DNA from: Anaerolineales bacterium
Lineage (GTDB): Bacteria; Chloroflexota; Anaerolineae; Anaerolineales; Villigracilaceae
Length of the DNA: 40,037 bases
Assembly: GCA_020847435.1 (NCBI GenBank)
Contig: JADLBX010000046.1
Span: 1 to 40,037, forward strand
Direction of reading: 5' to 3'
Shown in pieces: positions 25,605 to 33,203 of the stretch. The notes under the pieces were generated by a model. That model did not search any database. It saw only the letters and a list, made by a program, of their open reading frames with translations, and was not told the DNA's origin. Position numbers and translations under genes: made by a program. Numbering within the stretch: position 1 is the stretch's first letter; every line of letters begins with the position of its first letter.

Positions 25605-25676
25605 GTAAGTGTGTAGACACGTAAACAAGGAAACAGGTATACACGTGTTTACCTGTCTACCTGTATACGTGTCTAC
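25605..25676. repeat. 8-bp tandem array 3 (9 units, flips orientation in the middle)
   Basis: Five units in one sense (GTAAGTGT, GTAGACAC, GTAAACAA, GGAAACAG, GTATACAC) are followed by four in the other (GTGTTTAC, CTGTCTAC, CTGTATAC, GTGTCTAC). Transcribed, it would fold into a long imperfect hairpin between ygeY and ygeW. The stop codon of ygeY (25673-25675) is inside the last unit. Confidence 0.85.
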
Positions 25677-26872
25677 TTTATCAAACTCGGCAATATCGCG
25701 TAGAACTCCGTCGCTTTGACCATGTCCTCCAACGAAACGGAATCGTTCACCGTGTGCGCGGTGACCTCGTCGCCAGGACCGAATCCGATTGATGGGATGC
25801 CTGCTTTGCCCGCCCAGTAGATTCCGTTCGTGGAGAAGTTCCACTTGCCGCTGGGGGCGGGCGCCAAGCCGATTTGTTGGCGCGCCAGCTGTCCCGCCTG
25901 AACGAGCGGGTGATCGTCCTCCAATGCCCAGGCGGGGAAATATTTGTCAACGGGGAAAACAAATCCCGTGTACGAGGGGTCGTCGTAAAAAAGTTCTTCG
26001 AGCTTGACGCTGTCTTTGAACTCGTTCGGAATTAAATCTTCAACCTGTTTTCTCACTTGTTCTTTTGTTTCGCCGAAGGTCATGCGGCGGTCAATGAAGA
26101 TGACGGCTTCATCAGGCACCGCGTTGATGGATGGCGTTTTGACATGCATGTCGCTGACGGTGATTTTGCCGTGACCCAAAAATTCGTGATCGCCGAGTTG
26201 CGGTTCGAGATCACGGATGCCAGCGATGATGGGCAGTAATTTGTAAATTGCGTTATCGCCGAGATGATTCGAGGCGGCGTGCGCGCTGCGTCCCTTCGAG
26301 GTGACCTTCATCTCGAGGCGACCTTTGTGACCGCGATACGTGAGCATGCGAGTCGGTTCGCCGATGACGACAAAATCGGGTTTGATTTTCGGATCAACTT
26401 CGACGAACGTGTTGGGCGCGATACCGTCGCACCACTCTTCCATGTTGCCGAAGTAATACGCCGTCCAGCCGTCGAGCAGACCGAGATCGCGCGCCATCGC
26501 CAGTCCGTAGATCATGCCTGGTGTGGAACCTTTTTCATCGCACGCGCCGCGCGCATATAGGATTCCATCCTCGATCTTTCCTTTGAACGGATCCCACTTC
26601 CATTCGGTTGGGTCGCCCACCCCGACCGTGTCAATGTGTGAGTCGTACACGATGACGCGCTTCCCGTTTCCGATGCGACCGATCGTGTTGCCCATCTTGT
26701 CGAAGCGGACTTCGTCGAAGCCGAGTTTCTTCATCTCCGCCTGCACACGCTCGCCGACGGGTCCGATCTTCGAATCCATGCTGGGGATTTCACAAATCTC
26801 GAGCATGAACTGAATCATCTCTTCACGTGCGTTGTTGACTCGCTTTTGAATTTCTTGTAGTTTATCTGTCAT
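25673..26872 (-). CDS. ygeY: YgeY-family selenium-metabolism-linked hydrolase (M20 peptidase fold)
   Basis: 399 aa from the ATG at 26872, with AAGGAG six bases upstream; a longer frame to 26902 runs into repeat DNA. M20 metal ligands are visible: H79 and D81 in DSHIDTVG, D112 in ACDEKGS, E145/E146 in NMEEW and E172 in GEPTRM. The family is a dinuclear zinc hydrolase of amide bonds. YgeY is a core member of the selenium-linked and urate-degrading gene clusters, with YgeW and carbamate kinase. It would cleave an open-ring purine product; the exact substrate is inferred. Confidence 0.9.
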   Translation of the reverse strand: MTDKLQEIQKRVNNAREEMIQFMLEICEIPSMDSKIGPVGERVQAEMKKLGFDEVRFDKMGNTIGRIGNGKRVIVYDSHIDTVGVGDPTEWKWDPFKGKIEDGILYARGACDEKGSTPGMIYGLAMARDLGLLDGWTAYYFGNMEEWCDGIAPNTFVEVDPKIKPDFVVIGEPTRMLTYRGHKGRLEMKVTSKGRSAHAASNHLGDNAIYKLLPIIAGIRDLEPQLGDHEFLGHGKITVSDMHVKTPSINAVPDEAVIFIDRRMTFGETKEQVRKQVEDLIPNEFKDSVKLEELFYDDPSYTGFVFPVDKYFPAWALEDDHPLVQAGQLARQQIGLAPAPSGKWNFSTNGIYWAGKAGIPSIGFGPGDEVTAHTVNDSVSLEDMVKATEFYAILPSLIK

Positions 26873-26888
26873 AGTTGCTCCTTTTTTA

Positions 26889-27055
26889 GCCACAGAGAAC
26901 ACTGAGAACTTTGAGATTCTTTTTTTTTAGCCACAGAGTTCGCTGAGAGTTTTGAGATTCTTTCTTTTCTTTACCACAGAGACCACTGAGAGCTTTGAGA
27001 TTCTTTCTTTTCTTTGCCACAGAGTTCACGGAGAATCTGTAATTCTTTTTTGAGC
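26889..27055 (+). repeat. Four tandem 41-43-bp repeats (CCACAGAG...CTGAGA type)
   Basis: Units begin with (G/A)CCACAGAG at 26889, 26930, 26973 and 27016, continue to CACTGAGA or a variant, then TTTGAGATTCTTT. The last is most diverged. An inverted partial copy lies at about 27510-27540 on the other side of the GxxExxY gene. Confidence 0.85.
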
Positions 27056-27056
27056 C

Positions 27057-27461
27057 TTAGAGGACGAAGCGTTTGATGCCGTCTTTGACCATTTTTGAGT
27101 TGAAGTTGATGAGCAAGCCAACCTTTTTACCTGTCAGTTTCATGTACGATAAAATTTGCGCTTCGAATACAGGATCATGCCGCTCCACACTCTTAAGTTC
27201 CAAGATCACTGTGTCTTCAACGAGCAGATCAATGAAATATTCACCGATCTGTTTACCCTTGTATTCAACAGGGATTTTGACGTTTTTCTCAACTCGCAAG
27301 CCATTCAATTCCATCTCGACAACCATTGCCTCTTTGTACAATTTCTCCAGCAAACCAGGTCCCAGCCGCTTATGGACTTCGATGGCACAGGCGATTATCT
27401 TACGCGTCAAAGGATCATCTTGAACCACTGGCTTGTTAGCGGAAAGATTTCTGACAACCAT
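27057..27461 (-). CDS. GxxExxY protein
   Basis: 134 aa. The family motif is G36-L-L-E39-K-L-Y42, in RLGPGLLEKLYKEAM. A PD-(D/E)xK-like core follows: EYFIDLLVEDTVILELKSVE, with D, E and K in nuclease-like spacing. AGGA precedes the ATG. The family is often multi-copy in environmental genomes and has no proven role; a nuclease activity is only suggested by the core. The gene sits between the GntR regulator and ygeY, flanked by CCACAGAG repeats on one side and an inverted copy on the other, so it looks like a guest in this operon. Confidence 0.88.
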   Translation of the reverse strand: MVVRNLSANKPVVQDDPLTRKIIACAIEVHKRLGPGLLEKLYKEAMVVEMELNGLRVEKNVKIPVEYKGKQIGEYFIDLLVEDTVILELKSVERHDPVFEAQILSYMKLTGKKVGLLINFNSKMVKDGIKRFVL

Positions 27462-27509
27462 TTTTCCTCACTTATTGTCGAGAGCCATTACCACAACCAT
27501 CTCTCAACC

Positions 27510-27540
27510 AATCTCAAGAACTCTGTGTTCTCTGTGGCTA
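27510..27540 (-). repeat. Inverted copy of the CCACAGAG repeat, overlapping the GntR gene end
   Basis: The minus strand reads TTAGCCACAGAGAACACAGA and then GTTCTTGAGATTGG, matching the unit of the array at 26889 in the opposite orientation. It supplies the TAG stop of the GntR gene, so the end of that gene has been reshaped by the element. Confidence 0.75.
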
Positions 27541-28257
27541 AGCGCTTCCCACCCGACGATTGACATGGAAGTGGAAATAGCCTGGGATGAAATAGCTCAC
27601 CGAATAATCCACAATCGTTGTATTTTTGATTTCGAAGAGTTGCGAGGTGAAGACGAGCAGCACATCGTCGCGTTGGATTTCGAGGGGCTTGGCGACATCG
27701 GCGGGGGCATTGGTGGCGCTGACGACGGCGCGCGAGTTGCCGAGTTTATCGCCGCGCTGGATCAAAAAGTCCAGGACAGAACCGTGAAAATTGTCGGGCA
27801 GGTTGGCTGGTTTGAGAATCGATTCGGGCAGGATGTCTACCAAATACGCGGCGGGGCGACGGTCGGCGCGGATCACGCGGCGGATGCGCGTGAGGCGGGC
27901 GCCTGTTTCCACGCCGAGTCCTTTTGCCGAGTCCGCATCTGCATCGAATCCCTCCACTTGCAAATCGCTGACCGTGATCTCCAAATTCATGCGGCGCGCC
28001 ATCGTCTCGATGCTTTCGAGTTGCTCAAGCCCAGCGTCCATGACGGGAACTTTGCCGACCACGTACGTGCCAGAGCCTTGGCGCCGCCGAATCACGCCTT
28101 GGGTCTCGAATGTCCGCATCGCTTCACGCAACGTGGCGCGCGAGACGCCGAGTTGTTTGGCGAGTTCAGGTTCCGAAATTAATCGCTGACCCGCAGGGGT
28201 CTTCGCGATCATTTTGGCGAGATCGGCTTGCAAGCGTTGAAAAGGGAAATTTGACAT
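27538..28257 (-). CDS. GntR-family transcriptional regulator with UTRA domain
   Basis: 239 aa. The N-terminal winged helix is SEPELAKQLGVSRATLREAMRTFETQGVIRRRQGSGTYVV (about 28-67). The rest matches the UTRA effector domain (HutC subfamily), with GARLTRIRRVIRADRRPAAYLVDILPESIL and a terminal DYSVSYFIPGYFHFHV. GGAG lies before the ATG. It probably controls the adjacent purine/nitrogen genes, binding a small pathway intermediate, by analogy with HutC regulators. Its last codons come from a repeat element. Confidence 0.9.
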   Translation of the reverse strand: MSNFPFQRLQADLAKMIAKTPAGQRLISEPELAKQLGVSRATLREAMRTFETQGVIRRRQGSGTYVVGKVPVMDAGLEQLESIETMARRMNLEITVSDLQVEGFDADADSAKGLGVETGARLTRIRRVIRADRRPAAYLVDILPESILKPANLPDNFHGSVLDFLIQRGDKLGNSRAVVSATNAPADVAKPLEIQRDDVLLVFTSQLFEIKNTTIVDYSVSYFIPGYFHFHVNRRVGSA

Positions 28258-28283
28258 TAAGACTCCAACACGGGAATAAAATC

Positions 28284-28315
28284 GTACACACGGAAATAGG
28301 TAGACAGGTAAAAAG
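28284..28315 (+). repeat. 8-bp array 4 (4 units)
   Basis: GTACACAC, GGAAATAG, GTAGACAG, GTAAAAAG in direct succession, upstream of the GntR gene. Same unit as the three longer arrays at 23.9, 24.5 and 25.6 kb. Confidence 0.7.
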
Positions 28316-28342
28316 ATCTTTCTGAATTAATGTATTCACTCA

Positions 28343-28639
28343 CTATTGCGTCAAAACTAAATACGCGAGTCTTAGGATCGCAAGAAAAACGGGCAACAAC
28401 AATAGCCAGGCAACAAGAAGTTTAGATTTCCGAACAGCGATCCCTGATCCAATTTCGAATAGCGGCAACGACCACGCGACAATAGAATAGTGACCCAGAT
28501 ACCAAGCTGGAGCGGCTAGAAGCGCGGCGCCGATATACGATAAGACGGGCATCTTGAACAAAACGCCTGCCAACGCAAACCCAAGCGAAGCGATCATTGA
28601 GGGCCACCCAAAAATTACGGGAATCAGAAAATCGGGCAT
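28343..28639 (-). CDS. Small hypothetical membrane protein
   Basis: 98 aa, mostly hydrophobic, with three likely membrane helices (about 10-30, 35-58 and 72-95). Its ATG starts one base after the TAA of the deaminase gene, so translation is probably coupled. No family recognised. Base composition is similar to its neighbours. Confidence 0.6.
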   Translation of the reverse strand: MPDFLIPVIFGWPSMIASLGFALAGVLFKMPVLSYIGAALLAAPAWYLGHYSIVAWSLPLFEIGSGIAVRKSKLLVAWLLLLPVFLAILRLAYLVLTQ

Positions 28640-28640
28640 C

Positions 28641-30050
28641 TTAGCCTGCTAATAACCTTCGCGCGGCTTTGTTATGTTTCTCGATTAACTTCCGTTCATC
28701 CACCGTGACGAGTTGACCTTCTTTGACGATGAACTTCCCACCGACGACGGTGTAATCGGCATTGACGGGTTGACCGAAGACAATCGCTGAGACGGGGTCG
28801 TGCATCCCAGCGAAATCTAGTTTGTTCAAATTGACGGCGAAGAAGTCGGCGCATTTGCCAACTTCGAGCGAGCCGATGTCGTTGCGTCCGAGAACAGCCG
28901 CGCCGCCGCGAGTTCCCAAATACAACGCTTCCCTTGCTGTCATCAACCCCCCTCCAGCTCCCCCCATCTTCTCCGAAGATGGGGGGAGAGTCGGAGATGC
29001 AGAGAATCCAGTAATCCCCTCTTTGACGCGCGAGAGCAACATCGCATTGCGGACTTCGGCTAACAAATGCGAGCCGTCGTTGGAGGCGGAGCCGTCCACG
29101 CCGAGACCGACGTTGACGCCAGCCTTGCGATATCCTTTGATCGGCGCGATGCCAGAGGCGAGTCGCATGTTGGAGGTGGGACAGTGCGCCACTCCGCAAT
29201 TGTGTTTGGCGAAAACTTTGATTTCTTCATCGTTGACCCACACCGCGTGCGCAAACCAGACGTCGTTGCCAACCCAGTCTACTTCTTGCATGTACCCAAC
29301 GGGGCGATGACCGAATTTCTGCAAGCAGAATTGTTCCTCGTCTTCGGTCTCGGCGAGGTGCGTGTGAAGGTGAACGCCATATTCACGCGCGAGTTTGGCG
29401 GATTGCTTCATCAGTTCGCCTGTCACGCTGAACGGCGAACACGGCGCGAGGACGATCTGCACCATCGAGCCAGATTTCGGGTCGTGGTATTTTTGGATGA
29501 GACGCTGTGAATCTTTGAGGATGGACTCTTCGTCATCCACAACAGAATCGGGGGGAAGTCCGCCTTGCGATTCGCCGAGGGACATCGAGCCGCGCGAGGC
29601 GTGGAGGCGGAGTCCCACCTCCGCTGCCGCGGCAATTTCATCATCCAATTTTGAACCGTTCGGAAAGAGGTAGAGATGGTCGGAAGCGGTGGTACATCCC
29701 GAAAGGGCGAGTTCGGCTAAGGCGGTGGAAGTCGAAATGAAAATATCTTCGGGGGTGAGGCGCGCCCAGATCGGGTAGAGGGTTTTGAGCCAGTTGAAGA
29801 GGTTGGCGTCTTGCGCGGCGGGGACGGCGCGGGTGAGGGTTTGGTAGAAGTGATGGTGCGTGTTGACGAGACCCGGCAGGAGCACGTGACCCGCGAGGTC
29901 GAGGATTTCGTCGGCGGTTTGAGGCAAACTGGAAGTTTGCCCTACGCGTTCGATGAAGCCATCACGAATAAAAAGACCACCATTCGGGATTTCGGTTTGG
30001 CGGTCGTCCAGGGTGAGGAGGTGGGCGTTTTTGATGAGGAGGGTGGGCAT
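28641..30050 (-). CDS. 8-oxoguanine deaminase-like amidohydrolase (SsnA/AtzA group)
   Basis: 469 aa. Amidohydrolase metal ligands are H65 and H67 (NTHHHFYQ), H231 with E234 (HTHLAE), H268 (FAHAV) and D319 (GLGVDGSASND). The stretches LTRAVPAAQDANLFNWL, SGCTTASDHLYLFPNGS and HASRGSMSLGESQGGLPPDSVV fit the 8-oxoguanine deaminase group as I recall it. That reaction yields urate and ammonia, matching the other purine genes. Two palindromic repeats are in frame: one over residues about 37-43 (VGQTSSLP), the other over about 350-367 (SPTLPPSSEKMGGAGG), an extra loop relative to the family. An SsnA-type function is the alternative. Confidence 0.85.
   Translation of the reverse strand: MPTLLIKNAHLLTLDDRQTEIPNGGLFIRDGFIERVGQTSSLPQTADEILDLAGHVLLPGLVNTHHHFYQTLTRAVPAAQDANLFNWLKTLYPIWARLTPEDIFISTSTALAELALSGCTTASDHLYLFPNGSKLDDEIAAAAEVGLRLHASRGSMSLGESQGGLPPDSVVDDEESILKDSQRLIQKYHDPKSGSMVQIVLAPCSPFSVTGELMKQSAKLAREYGVHLHTHLAETEDEEQFCLQKFGHRPVGYMQEVDWVGNDVWFAHAVWVNDEEIKVFAKHNCGVAHCPTSNMRLASGIAPIKGYRKAGVNVGLGVDGSASNDGSHLLAEVRNAMLLSRVKEGITGFSASPTLPPSSEKMGGAGGGLMTAREALYLGTRGGAAVLGRNDIGSLEVGKCADFFAVNLNKLDFAGMHDPVSAIVFGQPVNADYTVVGGKFIVKEGQLVTVDERKLIEKHNKAARRLLAG
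28958..28988. repeat. Perfect 14-bp-stem palindrome in the deaminase gene
   Basis: CTCCCCCCATCTTC (28958-28971) pairs perfectly with GAAGATGGGGGGAG (28975-28988) around a 3-nt loop. Encodes the proline/glycine-rich extra segment before LMTAREALYLGTRGG. Such a G-run hairpin in a coding region is unusual. Confidence 0.85.
29923..29945. repeat. GTAG-type hairpin in the deaminase gene
   Basis: GGCAAACT (29923-29930) pairs with AGTTTGCC (29934-29941), followed by CTAC; the minus strand reads GTAGGGCAAACTTCCAGTTT and on. It encodes VGQTSSLP near the N-terminus, where family members have a variable loop. Confidence 0.7.
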
Positions 30051-30424
30051 GGGGGATGGAAGTAAGTAATTGGTAAGTGGTAATTGGGTGAGGGAGGGTG
30101 AGGAGGATTAGAGAATTGGAGAATAGAGACTAGAGACTAGAGATTGGAGACTGGCTAAGTTGGAATACGACTAGACGATATTTGTCTGACAAATCGAAGT
30201 GTAGCGGAAAGAGGGGAGGATGTCAACGAGGAGAAAATAGCCGCTCGGTTTCCGTATTATTTGCCTTTCATGCGCGCGAAGCGACTTCGCGCGCGCTCAA
30301 ATATGCCCACGAGCGGATGCCATTAATTCACATTTCAATTCCATGCCTCACAACTCTGTACAGGCATTTTTTCTGATAACAAGGTTATCATTCATACTTG
30401 GAGATAAAAGCAGGCAGAGCCATC
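30051..30424. other. Intergenic region between divergent deaminase and MFS genes
   Basis: No convincing gene. It holds a short tandem repeat of about 7 bp (TAGAGAC/TGGAGAC units, about 30109-30153), a perfect 10-bp hairpin GCGCGCGAAG/CTTCGCGCGC (30272-30294), and the inverted repeat TGATAAC-AAG-GTTATCA (30374-30390) about 35 bp before the MFS start, which could be a regulator site. Promoters for both genes should lie here but none is clear. Confidence 0.6.
30374..30390 (+). promoter_or_regulatory. Possible operator upstream of MFS transporter
   Basis: TGATAAC and GTTATCA are perfect 7-bp inverted arms with a 3-bp centre, placed just upstream of the MFS gene. Symmetry and position fit a dimeric repressor site such as TetR or MarR types; no regulator is encoded next to it. 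Confidence 0.35.
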
Positions 30425-31660
30425 ATGCTCAACAACATCCGAAAGACCTACGCGGAATTTCCTCCCCTCTTCTGGCTCGTTGTCTTTACGCTGTTCATCG
30501 ATTCCATCGGCAGCGCCCTGCTCTTTCCGTTCTTTGCGCTATATATCACCGAGAGGTTCGGCGTCGGTATGACACAGGCGGGGGTCCTGATCGGAATTTC
30601 GTCCCTCTTTGGAATCGTCGGGAGCATGATCGGCGGCGCGCTCACCGACCGTTTCGGGCGCAGGCAGTTGATTCTCTTCGGGCTGGTTTTCAGCGCCTTG
30701 AGCAGTCTCTCGTTCGGTCTCGCCTCCAACGTGAACCTGCTTTACCCGCTGGTCGTCTTTGTCGGCATCCTCTCGAGGCTTGCCAACCCCGCGCAGGACG
30801 CGATGATGGCGGACATCCTGCCGGAAGCCAAACGTCAGGAGGGATTTGGGATCACGCGCGTCGCTTTCAACCTGGCATGGATCTTCGGCGCCGCGCTCGG
30901 CGGGATGATCGCGACGCATTCCTACCTCTCCTTGTTCGTCACCGATGCGGTCATCAGTTCGCTCGTCGCGGCGATCCTGTTTTTCAAACTTCCCGAAACG
31001 CAACCAAAGAGTCACAAGGAAGAAAAAAACGCAGAACCCTTTCTCAAAACGGTTTCAGACTACCGCATCGTTTTGCGTGATAACGCCTACATTGCATTCA
31101 CTCTTGTCGGCGTCCTCTCCTTGTTCGTCTATCAGCAGGAATATAGCTCCTTCCCGGTCTACCTGCGCGATGTCCACCAGATCAACCCACAAGCATATGG
31201 CCGGATGCTTGCCATCGCCGGGCTGGAGGTGGTCCTGTTTCAGTTTTGGGTCAGCCGCGTGATTCGGAAGTACCCGCCGTTTCAGATCATGACCCTCGGC
31301 ACGTTCTTCTTTGCAATCGGTTTCTTCATGATCGGAGTCGTACAGGGGGCTTTCTTGTTCCTGCTCGCCGTGATCCTGATCACGGTGGGCGAGATGATCA
31401 CCTTTCCCACCAACCGCGTCATCGCCGTCAATTTCGCGCCGCCAGAGATGCGCGGACGATACATGGCGATCTTCGACCTCGGCTGGACCATACCGGCAAC
31501 CATCGGTCCCGCCGCGGCGGGTTTGATCCTCGATCATTACGACCCGAATCTGTTGTGGTACATCGGCGGCGCAATCTGCCTCCTCTCGGCGTTGGGGTTT
31601 TACGCGTTGCATCTCAGAGTGGGAGCGCAGGCGCGTTTTGCCCCGGCAAAAGACGAATAA
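30425..31660 (+). CDS. MFS transporter, drug-efflux-like
   Basis: 411 aa from the ATG at 30425; a TTG at 30398 would add nine residues with no ribosome binding site. Twelve membrane segments are apparent. MFS motif A is GGALTDRFGRRQ (70-81) in the loop between helices 2 and 3, and a basic central loop (KLPETQPKSHKEEKNAEPF) separates the halves. It resembles proton-driven multidrug exporters of the DHA1 group. The substrate is unknown and there is no functional link to the purine genes on the other strand. Confidence 0.85.
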   Translation: MLNNIRKTYAEFPPLFWLVVFTLFIDSIGSALLFPFFALYITERFGVGMTQAGVLIGISSLFGIVGSMIGGALTDRFGRRQLILFGLVFSALSSLSFGLASNVNLLYPLVVFVGILSRLANPAQDAMMADILPEAKRQEGFGITRVAFNLAWIFGAALGGMIATHSYLSLFVTDAVISSLVAAILFFKLPETQPKSHKEEKNAEPFLKTVSDYRIVLRDNAYIAFTLVGVLSLFVYQQEYSSFPVYLRDVHQINPQAYGRMLAIAGLEVVLFQFWVSRVIRKYPPFQIMTLGTFFFAIGFFMIGVVQGAFLFLLAVILITVGEMITFPTNRVIAVNFAPPEMRGRYMAIFDLGWTIPATIGPAAAGLILDHYDPNLLWYIGGAICLLSALGFYALHLRVGAQARFAPAKDE

Positions 31661-31752
31661 CCCAATTCCTCCAGTCTTTGACAGCCTCCATAGAGAATTT
31701 GAGAGACTCTCACGCGTATGCTTGGCGAAAACCAGCAAACGGAGGCATCCCC

Positions 31753-32136
31753 ATGAAAACCATTTCCATTTTTCTTGCGCTGATCAATTCGATCACAGCC
31801 GGGCTTCTATTGCTTCTCACCCTCTCAAGCCATGGAATTCAACCGATCCACGCGCTTTGGCTCATCGCAAAAATGGGCGCCGCCGGTTGTGTCATCTTCA
31901 TCGGTGCGCTCACCTGGTTCGGAGGCGCCAGAGCCGTACAGTCCGGGCTGTTGCCGATGAGCAGTCTCTTCCTCGTTGCCCTCGGCGCGGCGACGATCGT
32001 TTGGACTTTTCACGTCGGCGTCCTGTCCAATCACATGGAATATTACATGGTTTGGTACGGCGGCAGTCTCATGGCGCAAGGCGCAACATCGTTGGCAGCG
32101 CTTGGCGGCGATTCAAAACGCACGATCGCGCCTTGA
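31753..32136 (+). CDS. Small hypothetical membrane protein
   Basis: 127 aa from the ATG at 31753, with GGAGG at 31741-31745. A longer open frame upstream is antisense-like shadow of the MFS gene and is rejected. Four hydrophobic segments (about 4-24, 33-53, 67-87 and 100-118) suggest a four-helix integral membrane protein. No family recognised. It lies 92 bp after the MFS gene and 22 bp before the SH3 lipoprotein. Confidence 0.65.
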   Translation: MKTISIFLALINSITAGLLLLLTLSSHGIQPIHALWLIAKMGAAGCVIFIGALTWFGGARAVQSGLLPMSSLFLVALGAATIVWTFHVGVLSNHMEYYMVWYGGSLMAQGATSLAALGGDSKRTIAP

Positions 32137-32158
32137 TGCGGTTTGATACAATTCAGGG

Positions 32159-32956
32159 ATGAAATCCCACGCGTTAATCTGCGTTGTCGTTTTGATTTTT
32201 GTAACCGCCTGCGCCACAAGCGCTGGAGGAGGACCCGCTTCGCCCTCCCTTCAACCTGCCGACACACCCTCAGCCGTTTCCGCCACCCAGACTTTTACCC
32301 CGCTTCCCACGTTCACCTCCACGCTCCTCCCCACCGACACCCCCGCGCCCACTGCAACGCCGACCTCAACGCCCATCCCCACCGTCGAAAGTTTGCGCGC
32401 CACCGTGATTGCCGATAAGTTAAGTTGCCGCTACGGACCCGGCGCCGAATATCTTTATCTGATTGCCTTCAATAAAACGGCAAGAATAAAATTGATCGGA
32501 CGCACAGATGCAAACAATTGGGTCTGGGTGGCAAATGTGGATCCTCAAAACCGACGCGCGAATTGCTGGGTAAACAAAAAGTTCCTCGAAATCCAAGGCG
32601 ACCCGCAAGCCCTGCCGATCGTGTACCCGGGACTCAAACTGCCGGTCTCGCCGTATTATCCGGGTCCCAGTTGGGCAAACGCCAAACGCGACGAGAACGG
32701 CAAAGTAGCGATCACATGGGAGGCGGTTCCCATCAGCCCCGGTAAGTATGAAAGCCCGAATATGCACCAGTACCTCGTTGAAGTATGGAGATGTGAGGCG
32801 GGGCAAATTATCTTCGAGACGCTCGGCACGAATTTCCCCTTCATTACAGTGGATGTGGACGAAGCCGGTTGCGCCGTCCCCTCGCATGGACGCGTCTTCG
32901 TGCAAGAGAAGCACGGCTACGGTGGACCGGCAGAGATCCCCTGGCCGAGTCCGTGA
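32159..32956 (+). CDS. Lipoprotein with bacterial SH3 domain
   Basis: 265 aa. Signal and lipobox MKSHALICVVVLIFVTAC give lipidated C18. A threonine/proline linker (about 40-75) leads to an SH3_3-like domain (about 80-145): VIADKLSCRYGPGAEYLYLIAFNKTARIKLIGR and WVWVANVDPQNRRANCWVNKKFL. The C-terminal part (WEAVPISPGKYESPNMHQYLVEVWRC) looks like an Ig/fibronectin-like fold. Proteins of this architecture are common in Anaerolineae. Probably anchored outside and bound to the envelope; exact role unknown. Confidence 0.8.
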   Translation: MKSHALICVVVLIFVTACATSAGGGPASPSLQPADTPSAVSATQTFTPLPTFTSTLLPTDTPAPTATPTSTPIPTVESLRATVIADKLSCRYGPGAEYLYLIAFNKTARIKLIGRTDANNWVWVANVDPQNRRANCWVNKKFLEIQGDPQALPIVYPGLKLPVSPYYPGPSWANAKRDENGKVAITWEAVPISPGKYESPNMHQYLVEVWRCEAGQIIFETLGTNFPFITVDVDEAGCAVPSHGRVFVQEKHGYGGPAEIPWPSP

Positions 32957-33014
32957 ACGAGGCTGAGTCAGCTGTCCCTGAGTCGGAAGCGGGGTGTCAT
33001 CCGCAGAAAATGTA

Positions 33015-33045
33015 AATATCCTCGCCACAAGCGGGGATATTTTTT
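33015..33045 (+). terminator. Intrinsic terminator after the SH3 lipoprotein gene
   Basis: AATATCCTCGC (33015-33025) and GCGGGGATATT (33031-33041) pair with one G-U type mismatch over a 5-nt loop, followed by a run of T. Ends the MFS-to-lipoprotein unit. Confidence 0.8.
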
Positions 33046-33095
33046 CGCGCCTTTCACAATTCTGAAGTTCGATTTCATGAATATTAAATTAAACA

Positions 33096-33124
33096 TTGAC
33101 ATTCTGATAGTTTAGATGTAATAT
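33096..33124 (+). promoter_or_regulatory. Sigma-70-like promoter for the ABC-2 exporter operon
   Basis: TTGACA (33096-33101), 17-bp spacer, TAATAT (33119-33124), in an AT-rich stretch about 80 bp before the ATPase start. Near-consensus and well spaced, the best promoter in the window. Confidence 0.75.
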
Positions 33125-33203
33125 TTCAATAATTCAAAAGTAAATTTGTATTATTCTAAAACAATCCTCCATTTTATTGAAAAACAACAAAGAAGGAGCC
33201 AAA

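Noticed and set aside
23895..25676. CRISPR-like periodic arrays
   Set aside because: The period is 8 bp with no spacers between units and no cas genes nearby; these are simple degenerate tandem repeats.
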